From assembly GCF_009389715.1 (NCBI RefSeq), contig NC_052393.1:2728001-2792000 (forward strand): a stretch of 64,000 nucleotides of DNA. Direction: 5' to 3'. The stretch's first letter is position 1. Each line of letters begins with the position of its first letter. This DNA comes from Phoenix dactylifera (lineage: Eukaryota; Streptophyta; Magnoliopsida; Arecales; Arecaceae). The translations under genes and the position numbers were made by a program. Positions 1 to 10,632 of the stretch are shown here, piece by piece. The notes beneath the pieces were generated by a model, which did no database searches, had not been told where the DNA came from, and was given only the letters and a program-made list of their open reading frames with translations.

Positions 1-551
1 GAAAACTATTAATACTGAAAGCATCTATTAGGTTTCATAGGTGAACGGAACCATCTTTATATATCTTTACGATAGAGAAGATTTTCATATCCATGAAAGG
101 AGATAAAGGAGAAAGAGTTGTATTACCAGTGTGGCAGGAATCTTTTGTATACTGATTTAGATGTAAAACTTTTCAGAAATATTTTTCTATAAGAAAAATA
201 TTGAATTGATTTCCCTGTTCGTTCCTCGCACGCATTCGTTGAAAAGAACAAAACTATTCGTTGAACAAATTCTCCTATTTTAATTATGACACCATTTCTC
301 AGACTTGAGCGAGCAGGTGAAAGAAGCAAACCACAAGATGGGAGTTAATCTGTACCCCACAAAAATACTAAAAACAAAAATAATACAAAAGGAAAATGAA
401 GAAAATTAGGTCAGCGCATAGAAATCATGAGAAAAAACTGCAACTCTGCAAGGAAAACCAGCAGAAAAATGTTTCATAATTGTTCCATGTTATTTAACTT
501 CTCTCTCTTTCTCTCTTTTTAGAGGTGAATACTTAACTTTTTTCTGAGCAT
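1..551. other. gene-free left edge
   Basis: AT-rich sequence before the first solo LTR. I see no exon with plausible splice sites, no RNA gene and no clear repeat. A short pyrimidine run (CTCTCTCTTTCTCTCTT) lies near 500-520. Confidence 0.5.
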
Positions 552-556
552 CTTTC

Positions 557-1496
557 TGTTGGGGTATGTGGAGACTATTGGTGATGAAGAGAATTGAAGG
601 AGAATTAATTCTGCATAGTTCTGTCTGGCGGACTGTCAGAGTCGACTCGAGCTACAGTCGAGTCGACTCGGGAACAGTCGAGTCGACTCGAGACCCGTCG
701 AGTCGACCCGAGAGGAGAAAAGCCGAAAAAAAAACATGTTTCTGTCTAGACTGTCAGAGTCGACTCGAGCTACAGTCGAGTCGACTCGAAGCATCGTCGA
801 GTCGACTCGAGCCACAGTCGAGTCGACCCGAGATCGTGCCAGTTATACTGGAAGTTGTCCAGACGTGCCAGAGCCGACTCGAACTTCAGTCGAGTCGACT
901 CGAGCTCGCGGGAAATCATACGGATGAGTTTTCTTTTGGTGCTTTTGTTGGCGTTTCGACGGCTATGATCATCTGAAGGTCTTGAGACTATATATAGGAC
1001 TCATGAGAGCCCTAGGGTAATGAATTTGGCCGTATATTTGAGAGAGACTCTTGTTTGTGAGGCTAGGGTTCTAGAGAAGAACAGGATTGAGATCCTACTT
1101 CTTGTGCAAAGGGAATTCTGTGTGAATCTCTTGTAGATCGATCGCTTGTGATCGTTCGGGTGTGTGTTATCTCTGTAATCAGTTCATCCTAATTGAGATT
1201 TGGAGCGGTGGAGGACGTAGGCTACTTGTAGCCGAACCTCATTACATTTTTGTGTTTGCTTTACTATTTTCTTCCTTCTTCTTCCTTTGGTTTGATAATC
1301 CGTTGCGGTGCTCAAGTGTTTTACCCTACTGATACCATGGGTAATCTTTTGCCCTTCACAGCGGAAGCGAAGTGGTGATCCTTGAGTCCGGTGTCGAGGG
1401 AGCGAGAGAGTGCTTATCCGTTCGTTTCTCTCTTTGCTTGTCCGACGTTGGTGGCGGCGCCGGTGTGAGTGGGTTCCGGCGCGGGCGCTGACAACA
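557..1496 (+). mobile_element. solo LTR, Ty1-copia type (probably Sirevirus-like), 940 bp
   Basis: The segment starts TGTTGGGG and ends CTGACAACA, so its ends are short inverted repeats of the TG...CA type. It is flanked by a perfect 5-bp target duplication, CTTTC (552-556 and 1497-1501), and there is no internal region: this is a solo LTR left by LTR-LTR recombination. A TATA box (CTATATATAGG, 988-998) suggests plus orientation with U3 to the left. Near 1212-1233 the U5-like motif GGACGTAGGC...GCCGAACC resembles that of copia LTRs and recurs in the second solo LTR at about 15.94 kb. U3 carries a dense palindrome array (638-907). The clean duplication suggests moderate age. The assignment to copia/Sirevirus is inference from these motifs; there is no coding part to confirm it. 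Confidence 0.8.
638..907. repeat. palindromic GTCGAGTCGACTCGAG array inside solo LTR
   Basis: At least eight copies of GAGTCGACTCG (core GTCGAC) lie in two blocks, about 638-715 and 757-907. The second block begins with a near copy of about 50 bp of the first (TCTGTCT..ACTGTCAGAGTC at about 620 and 740). Each copy is its own reverse complement, so the array can fold. Sirevirus LTRs are known to carry clustered palindromes upstream of the transcription start; this one has a different sequence but the same position. Confidence 0.85.
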
Positions 1497-1501
1497 CTTT
1501 C

Positions 1502-3229
1502 TTGTAGAAAAAAGAATATAAAGGCATTTGATTTGCTCAACCGGATCTCACAAAATGTTTTCTAGGATGAAGAGAGACGTTCCCAAGCAACCGTGGTCGA
1601 ACCATGGCCTCTCACATGTAAAGATTACTAAATTACAAGTTAATCATAAATTATTATAAAATTTCTGCCTCTATTCTGCACCGCAGAAGCTCAAATTCAA
1701 TGCGGGGGCTCGACATGGTGAACAAAGAGAGCCCACCGTCAACATCTCAAAGTCCACTCTCACATTGAGCTTAAAGTAAAGCTTAAACGCCATTCAACTC
1801 TTCTTATCTCGTTCCTCAACAATTTCCATCACCTCAAAAAACAATTGACTTTGTTGGGCATAGACATTTATAGGAAAGCTGGTAGATGAAGCATTGACAT
1901 CACCATTACACTGGTTGTTATATCTTATTACCTTGATATACACAAAACTAATTGACAAAAAAAAATGTCCACCCTTCCGCCCACAAATTTACCACCCATC
2001 GGATATCATAATTGTCACCCCCCAGATCCAGAACATAGCATGGTCGTGCTACCAAGGAGTACAGCACACGATAACACGAAGCCAACATTACTTTTAGTTT
2101 TCTAAATCCATTTCAAATACAATACGATAATAAAAATTCAATTTCATTATCCATTAAATAAATCAATACTAATTCAGAGGGTCTAAATCCAATCATAATA
2201 CCAAACCCATAATCTTCAATGTTCTGAAAATCATTAACTACACATTCGTAATCAATCGAAGAACTAAAGTTCTACTCTATCATATAGATCGCCAAGCTTG
2301 CTAGCGTGAAACTCCCAATTTGGGCCATCCTTCATTCCTATTAATCCTATTCGTCTAGAGAGAGAAAAAGATAAATAGAAGTATACGAGCGACATAGCTC
2401 AGTAATTGTATATGTTGACATATCCCCTACACATTTCAACCATTTGGATTACATGCAAACCACTCTTTTTTATGGGTGTGTTGTTTAATTCTTCATAAGA
2501 TACCAACTGGAACTTTGCTCAAATGATACCAACTGGAACTAATTAATATGAGGTAAATCAGCAACCTATTAGATGGATGGCGTAAATGATTTATGACCAT
2601 AACATTAGAGAAATGGGATGCAAGCATCAGCTACATCTTTCAAAGAAAAGCGAAAAAAATAATACCATGCTTTTTTTAAGTGAGACATCTTTCTTAACAC
2701 TTTTCTGGTAACTGGTGGTCCCAGAAATGAGGTCTCCAGCCACAGGCTTCTTCAAAAAATCTACCACCTTCTTGTAACAAGCCATTAGGTCAGACTGGTC
2801 TGATAAGAACGTGCCTACTCATATCTTTAATGCTCAAAACGCCCACAGAATTCAGAACCCCTAGCTTAACTCCTTTGACCATTAAGATTTGAGAAACCAG
2901 TCTCTCAATTTGGTAGCCACATGACATGTACCATAACATGACTTAATTTAGAATTATTAAGCATTAGTTTTCTGCCTGAACATGTAAGGTTGCATATAGT
3001 GGCAAGTTAAATAATAATGATAGTGCAGTACACAATGATATGCGAATGAAGGAAAAGAAAAAAATTAGCAAACTATATTCCAATTAGATGCTCGAATCCA
3101 TAGATCAGGTTGTGCTACAAGATATATATCTATGCTTACCTGTCCATGACATGGTTCTTCAACTTGTAGGTAGTTGAAAACTATCAAAGCTATTATTCGA
3201 CTTGGTGTTTGCCATAGCTGGAAGATACT
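1502..3229. other. gene-free stretch
   Basis: AT-rich sequence with no gene I can support. Minus-strand open stretches at about 2690-2930 read like weakly coding peptide (for example KVVDFLKKPVAG) but have no start, stop or splice context; they may be decayed exon or element sequence. Confidence 0.4.
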
Positions 3230-3666
3230 TGTAACAACACAGAACTTCATTCAAAATGGCTAGCTAGAAGGTATTATTTGGATTTCTTGATTCTATATAA
3301 GTACCCAAGATCTATCCAGGAAATAACCGATGTGGGATTAAATATATGCCCATACGAATCCTCATATACTTTTTCCATTTAAGTCCTGACGTCATCATCA
3401 GGCTAAGAGTTCAAATCCATATAAATCTAATCGCAATGACTACGATCGGCCCGTGGTTAGCCGCAATGGATTTGTGCTGCAGTATCCCCTACCCCACATA
3501 GGTTATGGGCAAGGTCCGCTTTAATATCAATTGTAACAACTTAAGATCTCATCCAAAATGACTAGTCAGAAAGTATTATTTAAGTTCCTTGATCCTGTAT
3601 AAGTACTCAAGATCTACCTAGCAAATAATCGATGTTGGATTAAACACACGCACGCACGAATCCTCA
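3230..3666 (-). mobile_element. TRIM-like miniature LTR element with two 135-bp LTRs
   Basis: Two direct repeats of equal length (3230-3364 and 3532-3666, 135 bp each) both start TGTAACAAC and end CGAATCCTCA. They share landmarks such as CAAGATCTA, GTATTATTT and CGATGT and enclose only 167 bp. Read on the minus strand, the LTR ending GTTGTTACA is followed by a diverged tRNA-Met primer-binding motif (ATTGATATTAAAGC against TGGTATCAGAGC), and a purine-rich tract precedes the other LTR. This is the layout of terminal-repeat retrotransposons in miniature: non-coding and mobilised by other elements. It looks structurally whole and moderately old (the LTRs differ at many sites). Flanking duplication is doubtful (ATACT against a one-base-different neighbour). 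Confidence 0.65.
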
Positions 3667-4551
3667 TAGTACCACCTTCACAACAATATAAAACAACATG
3701 GCTTGTGACTCACACAAGAGAGCAAAGATTCAGTTGAGAATCATAATGTACCAAGAGTTTGTATCCTCATCAAGTTGAAACTTCTGACAGCAAATGGTAA
3801 GCTGCGATAGGCCAGAAGAATGAAACAGGTGATGTAAACAAAGAGATGTCACCAGCACAACTAGGTCTATATGAAGATAGTAAAATTTGAAAATTCTGAA
3901 AATATCCCTAGTACATCAGATTTAAAATTTCAAAAGTTTTGAGGTTGTGTTGGGCTTTAAACTATTCACAGTAGTAAAATTTTTGATCTTTTGACAACTA
4001 GTGTTAGGGTTCGTCATGTCGATGTCATCTTGTATACTGTGGATATTGTAACATCCAGATCTTCGCTTTGCAACAGTCATAGAATTTTTTTTTTTTTTTT
4101 TTTTTTTTGGTGTTTGTAATGGAGATTAGAGTGAGACGAACTTAGCCCTAATCACCAGCTTTTATTAAAGAATGAAGGAACACAGAGAGTATAGGAGGAA
4201 CGGTCACAGAAGTTCTAAAGCAACAAAATTTTGAAAGAAAATGGAATCGAGGAAGCAAATAAAATTATGGTGCAGAAGAAGTCTAGTAACAAGTTACAAC
4301 AATAAAAGAAAAGCAGCATACCTTGATCAAACGAACCGTCAACTCCACTTCATCATACATAGCTTTCATCAATAACTGTTAGGTTCTAAATGGAGCTCCT
4401 CATCTTCTAAACACCAACGAAAATATAGATCAATAGCAAGGCAAACGATATGATGAAGGAAATATGATCGGATATTCGGCAGCATAAAAAAAATATAAAA
4501 ATGAAATACTAAAGATAAATAATACTAATAAAGTTCTACTCAAACATGCAC
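3667..4551. other. gene-free stretch with oligo(T) run
   Basis: Holds an uninterrupted T run near 4087-4108. Read on the minus strand it is a poly(A) tail after sequence starting near 4200, so a 3' end of a retroposed sequence on the minus strand is possible. A 54-base minus-strand open stretch at about 4378-4325, bounded by AACAG and GTATGC, could be a small exon, but nothing connects to it. Immediately before the tRNA gene lies CAA (4541-4543), a common plant tRNA gene 5' motif. Confidence 0.4.
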
Positions 4552-4556
4552 GCGGG

Positions 4557-4599
<43 letters not shown>

Positions 4600-4624
4600 G
4601 CGTGTTCGATCCACGCTCACCGCA
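4552..4624 (+). tRNA. tRNA-Phe (GAA)
   Basis: A 73-nt cloverleaf with no encoded CCA. The acceptor 5' strand GCGGGGA pairs with the 3' strand TCACCGC plus discriminator A, allowing G-U style wobble. The D arm carries GCTCAGTTGGGAGAGC, the anticodon is GAA at 4585-4587 in the loop CTGAAGA, and the T arm contains GTTCGATCC. The match to the plant nuclear tRNA-Phe consensus appears complete from memory. A T run starting two bases after the gene (4626-4633) is a pol III terminator. CAA at -11 and AT-rich DNA upstream fit known plant tRNA gene promoters. There is no intron. It is probably functional. Confidence 0.97.
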
Positions 4625-4625
4625 T

Positions 4626-4633
4626 TTTTTTTA
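4626..4633 (+). terminator. pol III terminator of tRNA-Phe
   Basis: A run of eight T directly follows the mature tRNA 3' end. Confidence 0.9.
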
Positions 4634-5710
4634 TTTTGTTTATAAAAAACTTCCTATTTTTTCTTTTACAGAAAAAGCGATCTTTAATTTTTTTATATAT
4701 TTACTGTTTTATGCAGAAAAATCAAAAAAACTTTCTAGTTTTTGCTTTATGAAAAAAAAAACACTTCCTATTTTTTGTTTTATGTAAAAAATACTTACCC
4801 ATTATAATTATATATATAAATCCCTGCTGCTATTTTCACAATTTTCAGAAAAGATTTTTTAACCTTTGAACTTTAAAAAAATATTTAATATTAAATATTA
4901 AAATTTTAATACTTTACATTTATTTTTAAAGATATTTAACGTTTCTAGTTGTATATATGTCCTAACTTTTATATTTTTACAAAAAGTTCTTTCTGCTTTT
5001 GTATTTTGACTATTTTTGAAACACCATTTTGTACTTTTATAATTTTCATTGATATTTTTTATTTTTTTAAAAAATAAAATTTGTATTTTTATACATAACT
5101 CTTTAACTTTAATATATTGTAAGAAAGTCCTTCTCATTTTGTAATTTTTTTGAAAAGTCCTTTCCACCTTCCTACTTCTAAAAAATTGCAACAAAACTCT
5201 TATAATACGACAACATAGTAGTTTTGACCAGCTTCTTAAACTTTTTATATTTTTTGCAAAAAAAAAAGCATATTTTTACATGAAAAATCTCTAACTTTTA
5301 GGTTTTCACAAAAAAAAGTTCTTTAAACTTTTGTAATTTAATAAGAAAATTGCAACAAAATACTTAATATGCAAGAAGATTAGTTGCGGTCTCTACCACT
5401 TCTTAAAATTTATATATTTTGCAAAAAGCAAGTTGTGTATTTAATATAAAAAAGTCCTTCTAACATTTGTACATTTAAAAACATTCTATTCTTGCACAAT
5501 AAAATGGTCTCCACCTTCGTATGACTTGTTAAAGGCTTGATGCACCAAGCTGTTTCATGTATTTACTTTTAAAATTTTATCTAATATTTCATATTTTTTT
5601 AACAAAATTGTTAACTTTTGTATTTTTGTAAAATGTTCAATTATTCTTTTTCTAGATTTTTGCAGCAAAACCCTTAATATGCAATAATATAGTATAATAT
5701 TTTAGAGCAT
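4634..5710. repeat. AT-rich diverged tandem-like repeat field
   Basis: Loose repetition of two word sets. AAAAAACTTCCTATTTTTT..TTTTA recurs at about 4645, 4730 and 4765. A longer unit containing TTGCAACAAAA.TCTTA, then TTTTGACC/TCTACC, CTTCTTAAA and TTTTTGCAAAAA starts near 5186 and 5349, with a weaker third copy near 5659. The period is about 160 bp. No coding potential. The copies are too diverged to call the element type. Confidence 0.5.
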
Positions 5711-8700
5711 TTACATATTGAGATCAAAAGATGACCATCATATTCATCAATTATGAGAAAATAATAGGAAATCTAAATTAGTAATTTCAAAAATAATTAT
5801 ACTATCAAGAATTTTTATGATCTATGAATGGACAAATATGAATGTCTATGCAAATATGTCATGAAGGCTTATTTATTTGATTGTACGCATAGTAGAAAAA
5901 ATGTTGACAAGATACTTACAAAGAAAGCAAGGGGTATGTGGTTAGTTATGGTTATATTTCTAGAAAGAACAATAGAGGGCAGCCATCTAAGTCTAATAGG
6001 GTCGTAATTTTATGCATTTATTATAATAATTGACTGAAATTATTCTTCAAATGACAATTGCATGAAGAGGTTTAGCATCGCCACTTTTCTCAAGGCTTTA
6101 TTCGCCCCCACCAATCAGGTACGGAAGAGGGATGTACGATAAGCCTTAACCACTGGCTTTTTTTATATTTTTTTAATAAAAATTGTTTTTCATACATGTT
6201 ATCAATGTCAATGCTGTCCATGAACAATAAATGGAAACATAAGCTAATGAAAGACTACTATAATGGACTCCTCAATGACCTTGAGCCCCAAATATTGATC
6301 ATGAATATTGATTGTTAGATAAATAGTAGGACATAGGTCATGCTTAATCAATTACTCAACTTGCCATCTTATTTGTGGCTATCTTATGCTCCATCTCTCA
6401 CCTTAATTAGTTCCATATTTCCTAGCACCATCCTTTCTATGCTCCCCTCCTCCAATCATAAATCGAGAGATTCCTATTAAGGTATAATTAGACCCTTAAT
6501 GGCTTGACAAGATCCGGCTCGATAAAAATTAAAATCCAATTAGGTGTAAGAAGGCCAGCGCGATGCCTGAAAAGTTGGAACGTTTGTTTTCATGATTCCT
6601 CTAATATCATAGGGGTTAAGTGAAAAAAATTGGGAAATTTCAGGGTAAGGAGAAAAAAAAAAGGGAGCTCCGATTCGCGGGGGCGGTTCTCCTCGCCGAA
6701 TTGGATGGGCGATTTCAGGGTAAGGAAACCAGATCAAACCTTCTCGTCCGTATTCGTCCTCCCTTGCGGAGAGTTTGGTCCTAAAGGCTGGAGTTCAAGC
6801 CTCCTCCGTGCCCTTTGCTTCGTCTTTCTTCACCTCGAAATGAGTCGACCATGTCTTGGACTGAACGCAGCTTGGCATTAGTTTCTGGACCCAATGGTGG
6901 CTCCCCAAATCCGCAAAATCCTTTCTTGCTGCAAATTAGAAGGCTTATTACCTCTGCTTCCACCCGGAAGTCCTTCATGGATCAGTTTTTGGTCGATAAA
7001 TGACCTCGTATGTTCCGATTTTTCGTGAAATCAGGTAAAATCATTTAATTCCCTCTTGATGATTGCAGATGGTATAATTTGCAAAAAAAAAAAAAAAAAA
7101 ATCGATGCTTTTTTTTTTAAAAAAAAATGCTTTACGTATAGATTATTGTTTCCTTCCTTTTTGTTCATATATCCATATTATTTTTACCTCACTTCTTCTT
7201 CTAACGTACCTCTGATGGAGGCTCACTATGTTTCTGCTGTCAACTCCCCCCTGTAAACCTTCATTCCTTAGATATTTATGTTCGCTTTAAGCAATTATGT
7301 TTGCTCCGTTAGGCTTTATTTGGTTCGAGTTGAAGGTTGAGATAAGGCTTGGGATGACCCTGATTTTTTCAAGTATAAGGTTAGCAACAATGGAATGCAT
7401 ATCCAAAGCTTACAATTCCTATTTAATAATTTCCTGCTTTCAGTTCCTATTTATTAGTTCCTGTTATTCCCATTCCAACCACCTGCATTATTTATTTCCT
7501 TGGAAAACTTTACCTTTTTTTTTTCTACCTATTAAAAGGTGCAAATGGGTTGAGTTGACCCTTATTTACTCTCTACCTGATCCATCTGAAACTCGACCAA
7601 TGCTTGAAGATAAGACCCCAGTGCTGGACGCCGGGTTTTGTGCCATTTTGACTCTTAAAAAAAATAATAAATCAAATGCTTTCATTTGTGTTCTTAGTAT
7701 TTCGATTATGATTGTAGAATTAACTGTTTGAGTCCATAACTTGAGATGCGAGAGCCTGTTTTTACATCATATATGAATTTGTAGCGACATGGTGAGTTGC
7801 ATCTTTTGGAGGTGTTAGATGTGTGCTAGTTTGGCTTGTTTGACCAAGGTATTGTAGCCTAAAAGGGATGAAATGACGCTAGAGACATGAATGCTTATCT
7901 CTATTTCTTTCCTTATAAGACCCTTTTAAGGTTAGAATGATCTTTGTTGATGCATCGATGAACTAGATGAAGTTTAGGTCTTTAGGGTCTTAAAAAGGAG
8001 TTGATGTAAACTGTTTTGCAATTTCTTGATCTTTAACACAATTGCGAGCCTCTCCAAAAATCTCTGTTTCTTGTGCCTATTCTTCCTAGTTTTACCATTT
8101 ATCAATGTTTACATACTTACATACGCGATGCTTGTTTCAACGACATCTTCAGGCATCAACGTTTAAAACTTAGCAATCTCCTATGGTTTTTAATCTTTGA
8201 AGTTCCTTGAAACTAGGTTCTTACTTATTAGATTAGAACTTCAAAGCATAAATTCGTGGCCTTGGCATTCAAAAGATTTGAAACTATTTCATTCGAGCAA
8301 TCAACCAAAAGACACATTTACATATTAGCAGGCTATGTGATTAGAAGTTAAAATTGTCCTTCCATAGTCAGAAGGTTTTAATCCCCAATCATTTACTTTG
8401 CAACTCAAGGTCAAAGATTGAGGTATAGAGTATTCGTGCATGCCGACCGGGCACTTCTATGGTAGAAATTGTACTTTGCTGTGCTGTTCTAGTGTCCAAG
8501 AAGCTTAACATGAACTGGAATTGTGGTATGCCAAGCTTTGCAGCTGGTGCAAGGCTGGTGCCATCCTGGTAAGGAAATAACGTGACATTCTCAAGGCCAC
8601 ATCAATTGTGCTGACTGACACTGTAATCCATGTTCAAGATTGTAAGAACTGTGATCTAGAGCAGTCTGGGTAAACCTTTTACAAAGCTCTTACTAGATTC

Positions 8701-10289
8701 CAACTCTTCCATTATGACTGTAGTGCTCATCCATAAAATTCATCCAAGTGAACTACAAGTCATTAAGCTCATTGCTTTGTGATTCATTACAAAATCAAAG
8801 AATCTTATATTTGGATTCAACAGTTTCCTTTTTTTTTTCCAAAAAAAAGTAAAAAAAGATATCATGTAAGTTGATTTTGGATATGCTACATGATCAAAAT
8901 ATTTTGTGATATTCCATGTTTTTTAAATAAGTTATGGTTTGTTTTAGGTTCGATGTTTGATTATATTTTGGAAATTGAGAACTTCTCTGATATATTGAGT
9001 TAGAAGTTCTTACTTTTAGTTGATTTTTCAAAGTTCATGATCTTTTCCTCACGCTCTATCGATATCCTTGTTATTACTTTTTTTCGGAACAACCAAACTA
9101 CAAATTTTTAGACATGCTGCAGTTATTAATTTCAAAATATGCTTATGAAAATAAAAATTCCACAATCTAGCACTTAATCAATCTTCAAAATTGTAAGTGC
9201 ACATGGAGGATGAATCATTGAGGACAGAAACAGACAGTTGCAATATTCTGTTGAACATTGGTGATGCGCCTTGAGGGAAATTTCTCAAAGAAAACTCTGA
9301 TTGGTTTATATCTTTTACCTCATAATGTTATTCAAAGGATTTCTAATGGCTTCTTGGCCTAAAATAATGGTTATGGCAAAACCTCTTTTTGGGACTTGAT
9401 TTGATAATATGAATTTTTCAGAAATATGAAAGTGGAAAGACATCTTACTCATTGGATTGGAAATGCAAAGTGCATTTGTCCTGTTACAGATATGTATGAT
9501 CCAATGATATTACTAAAGTTACTAACTTGGTGCTTTATCAACCTGAATGGGGCTGTTCAGTTGGCTTTTCAGGCCCTTTGGACGTCAGCCATTATTGGCT
9601 GCTTGGCTGATGGAAGCTGAGTCGTTGATGGGCGGACATGTGCCTATACTTTTGCCCTACTCGGGCTTAATTTATTCAATGCCTCGCCCTTCAGTTATGT
9701 CCAGTTATCACTCAAAATGTAGACACATCAATGCCTACCTGAGGCATTAGGTAGTTTAAGGATCAATCTTCTGGCTGTGAATTTCAAAGTGAAGTGATAT
9801 GTCTTTGGCTAGAACTATCTCATAACATTGGCAGGCGGAATGGATCTCTATTATTTGCTTGTTGTGTGTAACTTTGAGCACTTTCATGATAGGTAGCAGA
9901 GTCTTGACCATCTAAAGAAGGGCCAATTTCTTGATACCTGCTCTTTGTATTTATTGAGCCTTCTATTTTCTGCTTTCCTTTCTTCCCAGCCATTTTTGTG
10001 CTATGACGGAACCCAAAACATGTTGCTGGCATCGGTTTCTGATTTTCTCTTTCACATTGTTCCCTGCATCCATTTGTATGCTGTCTCTGAGAACCAGGGG
10101 CAAGTATGTTCTTGTTTCTTTCTTCAGCACATCTTTAGCATATCCCAATCATATTCAGTCAGTAGCTTCTGCTCATCTGCATCCATATTTCTATCCAAAC
10201 TTTTCACCGAATAAGAAGATGAAACTCTGAAACTTCTCTTGGTGTCTGATATCGCAAAACTGACATGGTTGTAATATCATGCGACACAG
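5711..10289. other. gene-free stretch
   Basis: No gene I can defend in 4.6 kb. 6630-7003 is locally GC-richer, with a 50-codon open frame from ATG 6851 to the stop at 7003, but I recognise no family and no second exon. Homopolymer tracts (A18/T9) lie at 7081-7130. 7306-7500 opens with TAGGCTTTATTTGGTTCG, a typical start of plant MITEs, but I could not find the matching end. The rest is AT-rich unique-looking DNA. Confidence 0.4.
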
Positions 10290-10632
10290 ATTTTTGAGAG
10301 GAAGCCAATCAAGTTCAAGAACCATGGCATCTGGCTGAGGTACCAGAGTAGGACAGGCTACCATAATATGTACAAGGAATACAGGGATACCGCACTGAAT
10401 GGTGAGCGCTATGGATCAGATGTGCAACAAGATGGCTTCACGTCGTCGCTTGAGGTACCACTGCATCCGGATCATCAAGACAGCCACCATCCCTGCTAAG
10501 CTCTGCAAGCGCGAGAACACCAAGCATTTCCATGACTCCAAGATTGGATCCCTCTCGCCTTTAGGAGAGTAAGCCCCCCCTACCAGGAAGCTCAAGACCA
10601 CCTACAAGGCGCCCCACACCAACTTCTTCATG
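10290..10632 (+). pseudogene. ribosomal protein L18a (eL20) gene fragment, broken
   Basis: Translation gives [19 protein letters not shown], then [19 protein letters not shown]. This matches the central part of plant cytosolic 60S protein eL20/L18a (family text: [32 protein letters not shown]). After ALNG the frame is lost. The next stretches match again in other frames: the [19 protein letters not shown] region near 10433, [19 protein letters not shown] near 10490-10548, and TRKLKTTYKAPHTNFFM near 10578-10632, with an in-frame stop and missing residues before it. The first half of the protein (about 80 residues) is absent. The left border falls on CACAG, like a splice acceptor, so this may be a decayed genomic copy of a last exon rather than a processed copy. 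It cannot make a working ribosomal protein. Confidence 0.85.

Noticed and set aside
566-976. 136-aa open frame full of SRLE/STR repeats
   Set aside because: Produced by the palindrome array inside a solo LTR; no coding character apart from the repeat.
2690-2930. minus-strand peptides such as KVVDFLKKPVAGDL and KGVKLGVLNSVGVLSIKD
   Set aside because: They look coding-like but lie in different frames with a stop between and no start or splice context; kept only as a note.
6851-7003. 50-codon frame MSWTERSLALVSG
   Set aside because: Too short, no recognised family, no second exon.
7297-7731. 144-aa frame in an AT-rich region
   Set aside because: Starts in MITE-like sequence, hydrophobic by AT bias, no family resemblance.
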